A DNA stretch of 64,000 bases, taken from NCBI GenBank assembly GCA_038118725.1, contig JAYOIK010000005.1, positions 1 to 64,000 of the forward strand. The letters are read 5' to 3'. Source of the stretch: JADHLJ01 sp038118725. Its GTDB lineage: Bacteria > Pseudomonadota > Alphaproteobacteria > Thalassobaculales > Thalassobaculaceae. Positions 1 to 8,383 of the stretch are shown here, piece after piece; position 1 is the first letter of the stretch; each line of letters starts with the position of its first letter. Position numbers and translations under genes: made by a program. Under the pieces are notes generated by a model. The model worked only from the letters and a program-made list of their open reading frames with translations. It did no database searches and was not told the DNA's origin.

Positions 1-169
1 GGCTCTAGAAGTTGCCATAACATTGATCGAGTCAATCAAATGGCCGATAGCCCTCGACATCGGTGATGCCGATGGTAGGCTCGGGAGTGAAGCGAGGTTT
101 GGGACTCCGAGATCCGATCGTGAGAATCGGCATGGTGTCCGAGAAATCAACACGGGAGGAGACGCAGAT

Positions 170-1774
170 ATGAGACGTGAATTCACCAAGTTCGGGGCGC
201 TTGCCGCGGTCGTGGCCTTGGGCCTGGGCTTTGGCGCCAGTGTCGCCGAGGCGCAAAAATCAGGAGGCGTGCTTCAGTTCTATCATCGCGGCACCCCGCC
301 CAGCGGATCGATCCACGAGGAAGCGACGAACTCCACGTCGTCGCCGTATATGAGCGTGTTCAACAACCTCGTGATGTACGACCATGACAAGCCGACGAAC
401 AGCGTCGACACGATCATCCCCGATCTGGCGACCGAGTGGGCCTGGAACGGCGACGGCACGAAGCTGACCTTCAAGCTGCGCGAAGGCGTGAAGTTTCATG
501 ACGGCAAGCCCTTTACCGCGAAGGACGTGGTTTGCACCTGGAATCTCGTGCTGGGCAATGGCAAGGCCCGGCTCCGCAAGAACCCTCGCAAATCCTGGTA
601 CGGCAATCTCGCGAGCGTTGAGGCGAACGGTGATTTCGAGGTTTCCTTCAATCTGAAGCGCAAGCAGCCGGCCTTCCTGTCGCTGCTGGCCGGCGGGTAC
701 TCCCCGGTCTATCCGTGCCATGTGCCGCCGAAGAAAATGCGCACGCATCCGATCGGTACCGGTCCGTTCAAGTTCGTCTCGCTCAAGCAGAACGAGAAGG
801 TGGTCTTCGCCAAGAACGAGAACTATTGGAAGGAAGGTCGCCCGTATCTCGACGGTCATGAGTGGACCATCATCAAGAGCCGCTCGACCCGGGTGCTCGC
901 CTTCGTCGCCGGTAAGTTCGACATGACCTTCAACAGCGACGTGACGGTTCCCTTGCTGAAGGACGTCAAGGAGCAGGCACCGCATGTGCAGTGCTACAAG
1001 GGCGCGAACAACGTGTCGACCAACCTGATCGTCAACCAGGACACCGCGCCCTTCGATAACGCCGATGTCCGCAAGGCGATGGTGCTGGCGATTGATCGTG
1101 ATGCCTTCATCAAGATCCTGGGACATGGCGAGACCATCAAGAGTGGCGCCCTGTTGCCGCCGCCGGCCGGTGTCTGGGGCATGACGCCCGACGCGCTCGC
1201 CAAGGTCGCGGGTTACAGCACGGATGTCGAAGGCAACCGCGCCGAGGCCCGCAAGATCATGGAAGGTCTAGGCTACAACAACGACAACCGGCTCAAGATC
1301 AAGGTCGCGACCCGCAACATCGCGATCTATCGCGATCCTGCCGTCATCCTGATCGACCATTTGAAAGAGATCTATATCGATGGCGAGCTGGAAACGGTCG
1401 AGACCTCGAACTGGCACGCCAAGGTGGCTCGCAAGGACTATCAGGTCGGCCTGAACCTGACCGGTATCGGCGTCGATGATCCGGACGCGATGTTCTACGA
1501 GAACTACGCCTGCGGTTCGCAGCGCAACTACACCGGGTATTGCAAGCAGGAAATGATGGATCTGTTCGAGAAGCAGTCCATGATGGAAAGCGGACCGGAG
1601 CGCAAGGCGCTGGTTTGGGAGATCGACAAGCGGCTGCAGGAAGACGCGGCGCGCCCGATCATCTTCAACAACGTCACCGCCACCTGCTGGCAGCCCTATG
1701 TGAAGGGCTTCAAGATGATGACGAACTCCGTCTATAACGGATGGCGTTTGGAAGATGTCTGGCTGGACAAGTAA
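170..1774 (+). CDS. ABC transporter substrate-binding protein, SBP family 5 (peptide/nickel type)
   Basis: This is the periplasmic ligand-binding component of a dipeptide/oligopeptide/nickel-type importer. The frame is open from position 23, but ATG 170 is preferred: GGGAGGA lies 9 bases upstream, and the protein then begins with MRR and a hydrophobic stretch ending near AEA, a classical signal peptide of about 28 residues. The 534-aa product has the usual family length. Its N-terminal half carries the typical LREGVKFHDGKPFTAKDV segment of SBP_bac_5 proteins. It heads an operon with two permeases and two ATPases, and a hairpin separates it from the permease genes, as expected when binding protein is made in excess. 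Family assignment is firm. The ligand is unknown, since this family also carries opines, sugars and amino-acid derivatives. Confidence 0.93.
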   Translation: MRREFTKFGALAAVVALGLGFGASVAEAQKSGGVLQFYHRGTPPSGSIHEEATNSTSSPYMSVFNNLVMYDHDKPTNSVDTIIPDLATEWAWNGDGTKLTFKLREGVKFHDGKPFTAKDVVCTWNLVLGNGKARLRKNPRKSWYGNLASVEANGDFEVSFNLKRKQPAFLSLLAGGYSPVYPCHVPPKKMRTHPIGTGPFKFVSLKQNEKVVFAKNENYWKEGRPYLDGHEWTIIKSRSTRVLAFVAGKFDMTFNSDVTVPLLKDVKEQAPHVQCYKGANNVSTNLIVNQDTAPFDNADVRKAMVLAIDRDAFIKILGHGETIKSGALLPPPAGVWGMTPDALAKVAGYSTDVEGNRAEARKIMEGLGYNNDNRLKIKVATRNIAIYRDPAVILIDHLKEIYIDGELETVETSNWHAKVARKDYQVGLNLTGIGVDDPDAMFYENYACGSQRNYTGYCKQEMMDLFEKQSMMESGPERKALVWEIDKRLQEDAARPIIFNNVTATCWQPYVKGFKMMTNSVYNGWRLEDVWLDK

Positions 1775-1797
1775 GTCCGGTTGAAGACCAAGGGACA

Positions 1798-1828
1798 GGG
1801 CCCGCGCCATCTTGGCGTGGGCCCGTTT
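1798..1828 (+). terminator. Intercistronic hairpin after the binding-protein gene
   Basis: An 11-bp stem (GGGCCCGCGCC paired with GGCGTGGGCCC, one G-U pair, 5-base loop) is followed by GTTTCC. The T-run is short, so it is more likely a partial terminator or mRNA-stabilising hairpin than a full stop. It sits 23 bases after the binding-protein stop codon and would lower permease and ATPase expression relative to the binding protein. Confidence 0.6.
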
Positions 1829-1873
1829 CCTCGGTACCTGTTTTACGTCATTTAGGGGTTTCCGGAGACAGTC

Positions 1874-2821
1874 ATGTCGGCCTACCTCATACGCAGATTT
1901 CTTTTGATGCTCCTGACCTTGATCGGGATGTCGATTGTCATTTTCGTTCTGTTGCGTCTGGTGCCCGGCAATATCGCCGACATCATGTTCGACTCCGCCG
2001 GTTTCGTTGACCCGGAGGAAAAAGCGCTTCTGGAAAAGGAACTCGGGCTCGATCTGCCGATCCCGGTGCAGTATTGGCACTGGATCAAGGGGCTTATGAT
2101 CGGCGATCTCGGCTTCTCCTATGTTTCCGAGATGCCGGCGATCGACGAGATCGCGCCCCGGATCCCGATCACCGCCAAGCTCGCGGGATTGGCGCTGTTT
2201 TTCTCGATCCTGTTCGGCTTGCCCCTCGGCGTGATCAGCGCCGTGCGCCAGAATACGGGTCTGGACTACGTGTTGCGGGTTATCAGCCTGAGCGGCTTGT
2301 CGTTGCCGTCCTTCTGGCTGGCGCTGCTGATCCTGATGGCTTGCGTCGCCTATCTCGGCGAGATCCCGATCTATACCGACACGCCCGAGACCCTATGGGA
2401 TGAGCTCGCATTGTATATGCTGCCGGCGGCGGCGGTGGGTTTCCGCGCCTCGGCGCTGATCATGCGGCTTACCCGATCGTCCATGCTCGAGGTGCTGCGC
2501 CAGGATTATATCCGCACCGCCAAGGCCAAGGGCGCCTCGGACAACTCGATCAACTATGTCCATGCGCTGAAGAACGCGGTCTTGCCGGTGACTACCATCA
2601 TCGGCATCGAGGCGGCGTTCCTGATCGGCGGGCTGATCATCACCGAGACGGTGTTCAACATCCCCGGCGTCGCCCACTTCCTGGTCGAGGCGATCCTGAT
2701 GCGGGATTACCCGATCGTTCAGAACCTGGTGATGTTCATCGCGGTGATCGTCGTGGTGATCAACTTCCTCACCGACCTTTCCTACGCGGTGCTCGATCCG
2801 CGTATCAAATACGCCGATTAG
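1874..2821 (+). CDS. ABC transporter permease, DppB/OppB type
   Basis: This inner-membrane permease (315 aa) is one of two forming the channel of the dipeptide-type importer. The N-terminus MSAYLIRRFLLMLLTLIGM is the typical DppB first transmembrane helix, and the protein ends in YAVLDPRIKY, a characteristic family tail. About six membrane helices are visible. The cytoplasmic EAA-type coupling loop (QDYIRTAKAKGAS) lies near residue 215. The start ATG 1874 follows a GGAG at 1863-1866. The next permease gene starts 11 bases downstream. Length and motifs match the family well, and nothing looks damaged. Confidence 0.95.
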   Translation: MSAYLIRRFLLMLLTLIGMSIVIFVLLRLVPGNIADIMFDSAGFVDPEEKALLEKELGLDLPIPVQYWHWIKGLMIGDLGFSYVSEMPAIDEIAPRIPITAKLAGLALFFSILFGLPLGVISAVRQNTGLDYVLRVISLSGLSLPSFWLALLILMACVAYLGEIPIYTDTPETLWDELALYMLPAAAVGFRASALIMRLTRSSMLEVLRQDYIRTAKAKGASDNSINYVHALKNAVLPVTTIIGIEAAFLIGGLIITETVFNIPGVAHFLVEAILMRDYPIVQNLVMFIAVIVVVINFLTDLSYAVLDPRIKYAD

Positions 2822-2832
2822 GAGGCTGAACC

Positions 2833-3726
2833 ATGGCCGCCATCGACCATCAAAAGGAACTTAACCGCGCTGGCGCCAACGTAGAGGGCTGGTGGCAGCA
2901 CACCGTGCATCTCGCGCGGCGCTATCCGTTGGGCGCCATCGGGGCGGTCATGGTCTTCATCTTCGTGATGGCCGCGATCTTCGCCGATGTCGTGGCGCCG
3001 CATGACCCCTTGCAGACCAGCGCGGCCCATTCCCTGAACGCGCCGGACGGCTCGATGGTCTTCGGCGCCGACATGATGGGCCGTGACGTGTTGAGCCGGA
3101 TCATCCACGGCGCGCGGATCTCGCTCGCCGTCGGTATCGGCTCGATGCTGCTCGGCGGGGTTATCGGCGTGATCATCGGGCTCATGTCGGGCTATCTGCT
3201 CGGCTGGTTCGATCTGATCACCCAGCGCATCATCGACATCATGCAGGCCTTGCCGCTTCTGGTCATGGCCCTGGTCATGGCGGCGGCGCTGGGTCCGTCG
3301 CTCGAGAACACGATCATCGCGATCTCCATACCCCTGGTGCCACAGGTCGCAAGGGTGGTGCGCTCCAGCACTCTGTCGCTGCGGGAGATGCCCTTCGTCG
3401 AGGCGGCGCGGGCCGGCGGGATGAGCGAGTGGCGGGTCGCCGTGCGGCATGTGTTGCCGAACACGGTGGCGCCGCTGATCGTGCTCGGCACCGCGCAGCT
3501 CGGCTCGGCGATCCTGACCGAGGCCTCGCTGTCCTTCCTCGGCCTCGGCGTGCCGGAGCCCTATCCGTCCTGGGGGCGGATGCTGTCGGAATCAGCGGCT
3601 GAGTATGTCCGCACCGCGCCGTGGCTGGTGATCTTCCCCGGCATCGCGATCAGCGCCGCCGTGTTCGGCACCAACCTCATGGGTGACGCCCTGCGCGATA
3701 TCCTTGATCCCCGCGAACGCAGCTGA
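2833..3726 (+). CDS. ABC transporter permease, DppC/OppC type
   Basis: This is the second inner-membrane permease of the importer (297 aa), pairing with the DppB-type protein. It has a cytoplasmic N-terminal tail of about 35 residues, a first helix, a periplasmic segment with the VFGADMMGRDVLSR motif common to DppC proteins, and the EAA loop PFVEAARAGGMSEWRVAV. The C-terminal half contains the hallmark ASLSFLGLGVPEPYPSWG. An AGGAGG-type ribosome site (around 2820) precedes ATG 2833 and overlaps the end of the upstream gene. The ATPase genes follow after 11 bases. Confidence 0.95.
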   Translation: MAAIDHQKELNRAGANVEGWWQHTVHLARRYPLGAIGAVMVFIFVMAAIFADVVAPHDPLQTSAAHSLNAPDGSMVFGADMMGRDVLSRIIHGARISLAVGIGSMLLGGVIGVIIGLMSGYLLGWFDLITQRIIDIMQALPLLVMALVMAAALGPSLENTIIAISIPLVPQVARVVRSSTLSLREMPFVEAARAGGMSEWRVAVRHVLPNTVAPLIVLGTAQLGSAILTEASLSFLGLGVPEPYPSWGRMLSESAAEYVRTAPWLVIFPGIAISAAVFGTNLMGDALRDILDPRERS

Positions 3727-3737
3727 GGACCGGATTC

Positions 3738-4787
3738 ATGGCTGAACAGAGTGCCGAACAGGCTCCGGGCGCGTCGTCCAATAACGCCGTCCTTTCCGTC
3801 GAGGGCCTGAGAACCTATTTCTTCACCCGAAACGGCGTGGTCAAGGCGGTCGAGGAGGTGTCCTTCGATATCGGCGCCGGCGAGACCCTTGCGATCGTCG
3901 GGGAGTCCGGTTGCGGCAAGAGCATGACCGCGTTGTCGCTGATGCGCCTCATTCCCGAGCCGCCGGGCAAGATCATCTCCGGCTCGGTCGAGCTTGACGG
4001 TCGTGACCTGATGAAGCTCTCGGAAGACGAGATGCGGCAGGTGCGCGGCAACGATATCTCGATGATCTTTCAAGAGCCGATGACCTCGCTCAACCCGGTC
4101 ATGACCATCGGCACGCAGATTTCCGAGGCCCTGATCCTGCACCAGGGGATGACCAAGGCCGAGGCCCTGGCCCGATCCATCGAAATGCTGAACCTGGTCA
4201 AGATCCCGGAGCCGGAACAGCGGGCCAAGGAGTATCCGCACCAACTCTCCGGCGGCATGCGCCAGCGGGCGATGATCGCCATGGCGCTTGCGTGCAACCC
4301 CAAGGTGCTGATCGCCGACGAGCCCACAACGGCGCTCGACGTTACCATCCAGGCACAGATCCTGGATCTCATCGTCGGCCTGCAAAAGGAAGTCGGCGCC
4401 GCTGTGATCCTGATCACCCATGACCTGGGCGTGGTCGCGGAGACCGCGCATCGGGTGATCGTGATGTATGCCGGCCGCAAGGTCGAGGAGACCGACGTCA
4501 AGACCTTGTTCCGCGAGCCGCTTCACCCCTATACCCGAGGCTTGCTCGCTTCGGTCCCGCGTCTTGAGATCATGACCGGGCGCGACGAGGAGATCCCGGA
4601 ACGTCTGACCGAGATCGACGGCATTGTCCCGGCCTTGTACGAATTGCCGCCGGGTTGCGCCTTCGCGCCGCGATGTCCGATGGCGATCGATAAGTGCCGC
4701 GCCGAGGCTCCGGCCTATGAGCAGGTCAGGGCCAACCGCTGGGTCGCCTGCTGGCGCGCCGAGGAGACGGAAGGAGCGGCTTCATGA
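3738..4787 (+). CDS. ABC transporter ATP-binding protein, DppD/OppD type
   Basis: This cytoplasmic ATPase (349 aa) is one of the two distinct nucleotide-binding subunits of a dipeptide-type importer. Visible in order are Walker A GESGCGKSMT, Q-loop FQEPMTSLNP, signature LSGGMRQRAMIA, Walker B VLIADEPTTALD and the H-loop THDLG. The C-terminal oligopeptide-transporter extension carries the Cys pattern PPGCAFAPRCPMAIDKC, which in related proteins binds an iron-sulfur cluster. Its last codons overlap the next gene by 4 bases (ATGA), indicating translational coupling. All catalytic motifs are intact. Confidence 0.95.
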   Translation: MAEQSAEQAPGASSNNAVLSVEGLRTYFFTRNGVVKAVEEVSFDIGAGETLAIVGESGCGKSMTALSLMRLIPEPPGKIISGSVELDGRDLMKLSEDEMRQVRGNDISMIFQEPMTSLNPVMTIGTQISEALILHQGMTKAEALARSIEMLNLVKIPEPEQRAKEYPHQLSGGMRQRAMIAMALACNPKVLIADEPTTALDVTIQAQILDLIVGLQKEVGAAVILITHDLGVVAETAHRVIVMYAGRKVEETDVKTLFREPLHPYTRGLLASVPRLEIMTGRDEEIPERLTEIDGIVPALYELPPGCAFAPRCPMAIDKCRAEAPAYEQVRANRWVACWRAEETEGAAS

Positions 4788-5803
4788 GCGACGCCAGCAC
4801 AGCACAAACCCAGTCTTCCAATGCCGGATCATCCGCGGACGCGGCGCCGGTTCTCAAGGTCAACGGGCTGAAAAAGCATTTCCCGGTCAAGAAGGGTCTG
4901 CTGTCCCGAACCGTCGGCCAGGTCTATGCCGTCGATGGTGTCAGCTTCGAGATCGGCGCCGGCGAAACCCTTGGCCTGGTGGGCGAATCCGGTTGCGGTA
5001 AATCGACGGTGGGCCGCACCGTCCTGCGTCTGATCGAACCGACCGCCGGGGAAATCGAGGTTGACGGCGTCGACATCGCCCAGTTGGACAAGAAGGAACT
5101 GCGGGACTATCGCCGCCAGATGCAGATCATCTTTCAGGACCCGTTTTCCTCGCTGAACCCGCGTATGTCCGCCGGTGACATCGTGGGCGAGCCGCTGATG
5201 GTGCATAACATCGCTCAGGGCAAGGAGCGCGAGGACATGGTCGCTCAGCTGTTCGAGCGGGTCGGTCTGCGCGCCGGTCAGTTGACCAGCCTGCCGCATC
5301 AGTTCTCCGGCGGACAGCGCCAGCGCATCGGCATCGCACGGGCCCTGGCGCTCAACCCCAAGCTGATCGTCGGTGACGAGCCGGTCTCGGCGCTGGATGT
5401 CTCGATCCAGGCCCAGGTGATCAATCTGCTGATGGATCTGCAGAACGAGCTTGGCCTGTCCTATCTCTTCATCGCCCACGATCTGGCCGTGGTTGAACAT
5501 ATCAGCCATCGCGTGGCGGTGATGTATCTTGGTCGGATCGTTGAATACACCGACAAGAAATCGCTCTTCACCCGCCCGCAGCACCCCTATACCGAGGCCT
5601 TGTTGTCGGCGGTGCCGATCCCCGATCCCGAGATCAAGCGCGAGAAGGTGATTCTCCAGGGTGACGTACCGAGCCCGATCAACCCACCGTCGGGTTGTCA
5701 CTTCCATACCCGTTGTCCCTACGCGACGGAGCAATGCCGGGTGGAAACGCCGGTCCTGAAGGAACAGGCGCCGGGACATTGGGTTTCCTGCCATTTGAGG
5801 TAG
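4784..5803 (+). CDS. ABC transporter ATP-binding protein, DppF/OppF type
   Basis: This is the second ATPase subunit (339 aa) and last gene of the importer operon, coupled to the preceding ATPase by an ATGA overlap. It has Walker A GESGCGKSTVGR, Q-loop FQDPFSSLNP, signature FSGGQRQRIGIARAL, Walker B VGDEPVSALD and H-loop AHDLAVVEH. The C-terminal Cys-containing extension (PSGCHFHTRCPYATEQC) is typical of the oligopeptide subgroup. Immediately after the stop codon lies a large palindromic repeat that marks the end of the operon. The five-gene set is complete, so the transporter should be functional. Confidence 0.95.
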   Translation: MSDASTAQTQSSNAGSSADAAPVLKVNGLKKHFPVKKGLLSRTVGQVYAVDGVSFEIGAGETLGLVGESGCGKSTVGRTVLRLIEPTAGEIEVDGVDIAQLDKKELRDYRRQMQIIFQDPFSSLNPRMSAGDIVGEPLMVHNIAQGKEREDMVAQLFERVGLRAGQLTSLPHQFSGGQRQRIGIARALALNPKLIVGDEPVSALDVSIQAQVINLLMDLQNELGLSYLFIAHDLAVVEHISHRVAVMYLGRIVEYTDKKSLFTRPQHPYTEALLSAVPIPDPEIKREKVILQGDVPSPINPPSGCHFHTRCPYATEQCRVETPVLKEQAPGHWVSCHLR

Positions 5804-5811
5804 CGCTGGAA

Positions 5812-5881
5812 CGTCGCCCTGGCGAAAGGCAGGGCCTTATCCTCCTAAAGACGTGAGGCCCTGCCTTTCGCCAGGGCGACG
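5812..5881. repeat. Paired palindromic repeat (REP/BIME-like), copy 1
   Basis: Two perfectly complementary 26-base arms (5812-5837 and 5856-5881) flank an 18-base spacer. Each arm is itself an imperfect palindrome around GCCCTGGCGAAAGGCAGGGC. It sits between convergent genes, 8 bases after dppF and 12 bases before the DUF1989 stop. No T-tract follows, so it is not a classical terminator, though the RNA hairpin could protect 3' ends. Related copies occur in at least six other intergenic spaces of this window. Confidence 0.9.
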
Positions 5882-5893
5882 ATTGCTTTCAAC

Positions 5894-6499
5894 CTACTCA
5901 ATCTCGAAATGCGCCTCGACGGTGCGCATCATCTCGCCGTTGATCGGCAGCAGGTCCTGCGGGCAGGCGGAGAAGGCGACGATCAGGTCCATCTCGGCGC
6001 GTAGCAGCAAATGGTCGCCGGGCTTGCATAGTGGCGGCTGGAAACGGAGCGCGCCGGAAAGCGTCCAGGGAATATTCATGAAAAGGTTAAGGGGCGACGG
6101 AGTCTTGGGCGCGGCCAGGCCCAATTCGGCCAGCGCGGCGGCGAGGTTATCGGTGCAATTGTCGTGATATCCCTCATGACCGAGGAGGTGATAACGGTGC
6201 CGGTCGCAGGCCGCCATGAGCGTGTCGTGACGTCCGGGCGAAGTATCTTCCAGAACGGTCAGCATGGCGCGCCGATGATTGCTGACATAGGCGTCGCCAA
6301 CCTCCAGGCAGAGCTTGATCCGGGTGGCGCGGGTCGCCTCCATCGACATGCATTCGTGGAGATCATCGGCGTTGAAGGCCCAGGTGTCGACGACCTGATG
6401 GCCATGGGTATTCACCACCCGCACACTTCTGCCCCGAGGAAGCTTCGCCGCCCTACCTCGGCGTGCTGGGATTTCGATCAAACCAACAGGTGTCGACAT
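5894..6499 (-). CDS. DUF1989 (urea carboxylase-associated type) protein
   Basis: This 201-aa cytoplasmic protein belongs to the DUF1989 family, found beside urea amidolyase genes and, elsewhere, beside amine or amino-acid catabolic genes. No reaction can be assigned from sequence. It contains a DTWAFNADDLHECMSM segment, SNHRRAMLTVLEDT, and the conserved HDNCTDNL motif; Cys, His and Asp residues in these motifs could bind a metal. The ATG at 6499 is preceded by AGGAGGG, an excellent ribosome site. No urea carboxylase or urea-carboxylase transporter lies in the window. The gene is divergent from the GntR-type regulator, whose operator-like dyad is about 110 bases upstream, and both may be controlled there. 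Confidence 0.85.
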   Translation of the reverse strand: MSTPVGLIEIPARRGRAAKLPRGRSVRVVNTHGHQVVDTWAFNADDLHECMSMEATRATRIKLCLEVGDAYVSNHRRAMLTVLEDTSPGRHDTLMAACDRHRYHLLGHEGYHDNCTDNLAAALAELGLAAPKTPSPLNLFMNIPWTLSGALRFQPPLCKPGDHLLLRAEMDLIVAFSACPQDLLPINGEMMRTVEAHFEIE

Positions 6500-6603
6500 G
6501 TTTCCCTCCTCGCGGTTCCCGCCAGGATAGCCGGAGAGGCAGGTGCTGTCTTCGCTCGGTGTTATGCATTTTTCGGCATTGGGTTATTGTGGTTCACGGT
6601 TGT

Positions 6604-6624
6604 TCTAATTTGGATGCAATCCAA
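6604..6624 (+). promoter_or_regulatory. Predicted GntR/FCD operator over the regulator's own start
   Basis: A perfect dyad TTGGAT-GCA-ATCCAA occupies 6610-6624, and its last base is the A of the ATG of the GntR gene. A -10-like TCTAAT lies at 6604-6609. Operators of FCD-type GntR proteins are commonly TTGG/CCAA-ended dyads of about this size, so autoregulation by occluding the transcription start is likely. If TCTAAT is the -10, the mRNA would be nearly leaderless. Confidence 0.6.
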
Positions 6625-7328
6625 TGCGCGGACCCGATGCTGTCAACCCCGAGCTTTCCAGCTCCGAGACTCCCAACCAGCAGGAATCCCGGGGCGAGGT
6701 CGCCTATGTCCGTTTGCGGGAAGCGATTCAGGCCGGCGATCTGGAACCCGGTCAGCGGATTCGCGAGAACGAGATGGCCTCTTGGCTGGAGATGAGCCGG
6801 ACCCCGGTTCGCGAGGCGCTGCGGCGGCTCGAGGCGGACGGGTTGCTTACCTTTGCTCCCTATCGCGGCATGGTGATCTCGGAACTCGACCATCAGGCGG
6901 TGATGGAGCTGTACTCCATGCGCGAGGTGCTGGAAGGCACGGCGGCGGGGCTCGCGGCGCGGCACGCCTCGGACGCCGAGATCGAGGTGCTGAGGGATAT
7001 TGTTTCCAACGAACTGCTCGACGCCGACAATCCGCGGCGTATCGCAAGCCAGAACAAGCATTTTCACGGCGCGCTCTATCGCGCGGCGCATAACCGCTAT
7101 CTGCTGAAGACCTTGAACGTGTTGAGCGACGCCATGGCCCTACTGGGGATGACGACCATGGCAATCACCGGGCGTTCAACCACCGCGCATGGCGAGCACC
7201 TTGCGGTGGTGGCCGCCATCGAGGCCCGTGATCCGACCACCGCCGAGGCGGCAATGCGCGAGCATATCCGGATGGCTCAGCGCGCGCGCCTGCGGCTCAT
7301 GTTCAACGAGGCGGCTGGCGATGCTTGA
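6624..7328 (+). CDS. GntR-family transcriptional regulator, FCD (FadR) subfamily
   Basis: This 234-aa regulator has an N-terminal winged helix-turn-helix at about residues 25-90 (RIRENEMASWLEMSRTPVRE then LEADGLLTFAPYRGMVI). A C-terminal all-helical FCD ligand domain follows, with the YSMREVLEGTAAGLAA segment, FHGALYRAAHN, and late EHLAVVAAI and MREHIR His-containing motifs that usually coordinate a metal and acid ligand. FCD regulators normally respond to a carboxylic acid intermediate of the pathway they control. ATG 6624 lacks a clear ribosome site and overlaps the predicted operator. It lies between a divergent DUF1989 gene and co-directional oxygenase and aldolase genes, so it probably regulates this cassette. 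Confidence 0.92.
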   Translation: MRGPDAVNPELSSSETPNQQESRGEVAYVRLREAIQAGDLEPGQRIRENEMASWLEMSRTPVREALRRLEADGLLTFAPYRGMVISELDHQAVMELYSMREVLEGTAAGLAARHASDAEIEVLRDIVSNELLDADNPRRIASQNKHFHGALYRAAHNRYLLKTLNVLSDAMALLGMTTMAITGRSTTAHGEHLAVVAAIEARDPTTAEAAMREHIRMAQRARLRLMFNEAAGDA

Positions 7329-7424
7329 CTTTATCCGGTGGTAAACTCTTCTCCGCGACCGGTTCTTGCGGCCCGTTGAAGCGACGGTCAAACTGAAGGT
7401 CACCGTTCATCGAGGTCTCCCGCC

Positions 7425-8258
7425 ATGCTGACACAAGCTCAGGTCAATCAGTACAATGCCGACGGCTATCTTCCCGGCGTGCCGATCCTCGGGACCGAGG
7501 AAGTCGCGCGCTATCGCGCCGAATGCCTCCGGTGTTGCGGGCCGGTCATCAGCGACGGCGTGCATCGTCAACCATCGAATAGGGTGAAGCCCTATCTTCT
7601 GTTTCCCTGGGCCGCCGAACTTGTTCGTCACGAGCGTATCCTGGACGCGGTCGAAGCGCTGATCGGACCGGATATTCTGGTTTTTCACACCACTGTCTGG
7701 CTCAAGGAGGCGGGCGCCGGCAGTTTCGTGCCCTGGCACCAGGACGCGACCTATTTCGGGCTCGAGCCTCATGAGCATGTCACCGCCTGGGTCGCCCTGA
7801 CACCCTCAAATCAAAAGAACGGCTGTGTTCAGGTCCTACCCGGTTCGCACCGCGCGGGGCAACGCGCGCACCGCGATGAGCGTGACCAGCGCGCCATGCT
7901 GTCGCGCGGTCAGACTCTGTCGGAATCCCTCGACGAAGCCTCGGCGGTGGATTTGCTCCTGGCGCCGGGAGAAGTGACGTTTCATCACACCCTGATGGTG
8001 CACCGCTCGGCCCCGAACCGAAGCCGCGAGACGCGCGTCGGCATCGGCATCAGTTATATCCCGGCCCGGGTGCGGCATGTCACCGAGACCAGGCTTTCGG
8101 CCACCCTGGTCCGGGGCGAGGATCGCCACGGCCATTTCGACCCGGAACCCTTGCCTCGCGTGGAAGGCGGTCCGGAAGAGATTGAGGCGCATGCCCTTTC
8201 GCTGGCCCGTTTTCACCGCGCCTCGGAAAGCATCCCGGAAATGGCGCGCGCTCATTGA
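7425..8258 (+). CDS. Phytanoyl-CoA dioxygenase (PhyH) family protein
   Basis: This is a predicted Fe(II)/2-oxoglutarate-dependent oxygenase of 277 aa. The facial triad is visible: the HxD in PWHQDATYFGLEP near residue 105, and a distal His within GEVTFHHTLMVHRSAPNRS around residue 190-200. The Arg of the last motif is positioned to bind 2-oxoglutarate. NGCVQVLPGSHRAGQ is a common PhyH substrate-lobe motif. Because the triad keeps the Asp, hydroxylation rather than halogenation is expected. GAGG at 7412-7415 precedes ATG 7425. It lies downstream of the GntR regulator and upstream of a second, unrelated oxygenase. The substrate is unknown, since members act on lipids, amino acids, ectoine and natural products. 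Confidence 0.88.
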   Translation: MLTQAQVNQYNADGYLPGVPILGTEEVARYRAECLRCCGPVISDGVHRQPSNRVKPYLLFPWAAELVRHERILDAVEALIGPDILVFHTTVWLKEAGAGSFVPWHQDATYFGLEPHEHVTAWVALTPSNQKNGCVQVLPGSHRAGQRAHRDERDQRAMLSRGQTLSESLDEASAVDLLLAPGEVTFHHTLMVHRSAPNRSRETRVGIGISYIPARVRHVTETRLSATLVRGEDRHGHFDPEPLPRVEGGPEEIEAHALSLARFHRASESIPEMARAH

Positions 8259-8383
8259 ACGCCGGTTGTGAGCGAGAGGCTCCATCGGATGCGTGAAATT
8301 TCGGCGCGGGAATGCTTTCCACGAGCGGATTGGCGCGTGTTTCGGGGTATAGTTCCGTTGATCCATGATTGGAGATGCCCGCC

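Noticed and set aside
23..169. In-frame extension upstream of the SBP gene (start at 23)
   Set aside because: The extension has no ribosome site and no conserved-looking sequence, whereas ATG 170 has GGGAGGA and is followed by a signal peptide.
3561..4526. Long antisense frame over the ATPase gene
   Set aside because: It mirrors the codon bias of the sense gene, contains no recognised motif and would overlap a clear ABC ATPase.
5812..5881. Intrinsic terminator of the dipeptide-type operon
   Set aside because: The palindrome is strong but lacks a T-tract, and it has relatives elsewhere, so it is classed as a repeat.
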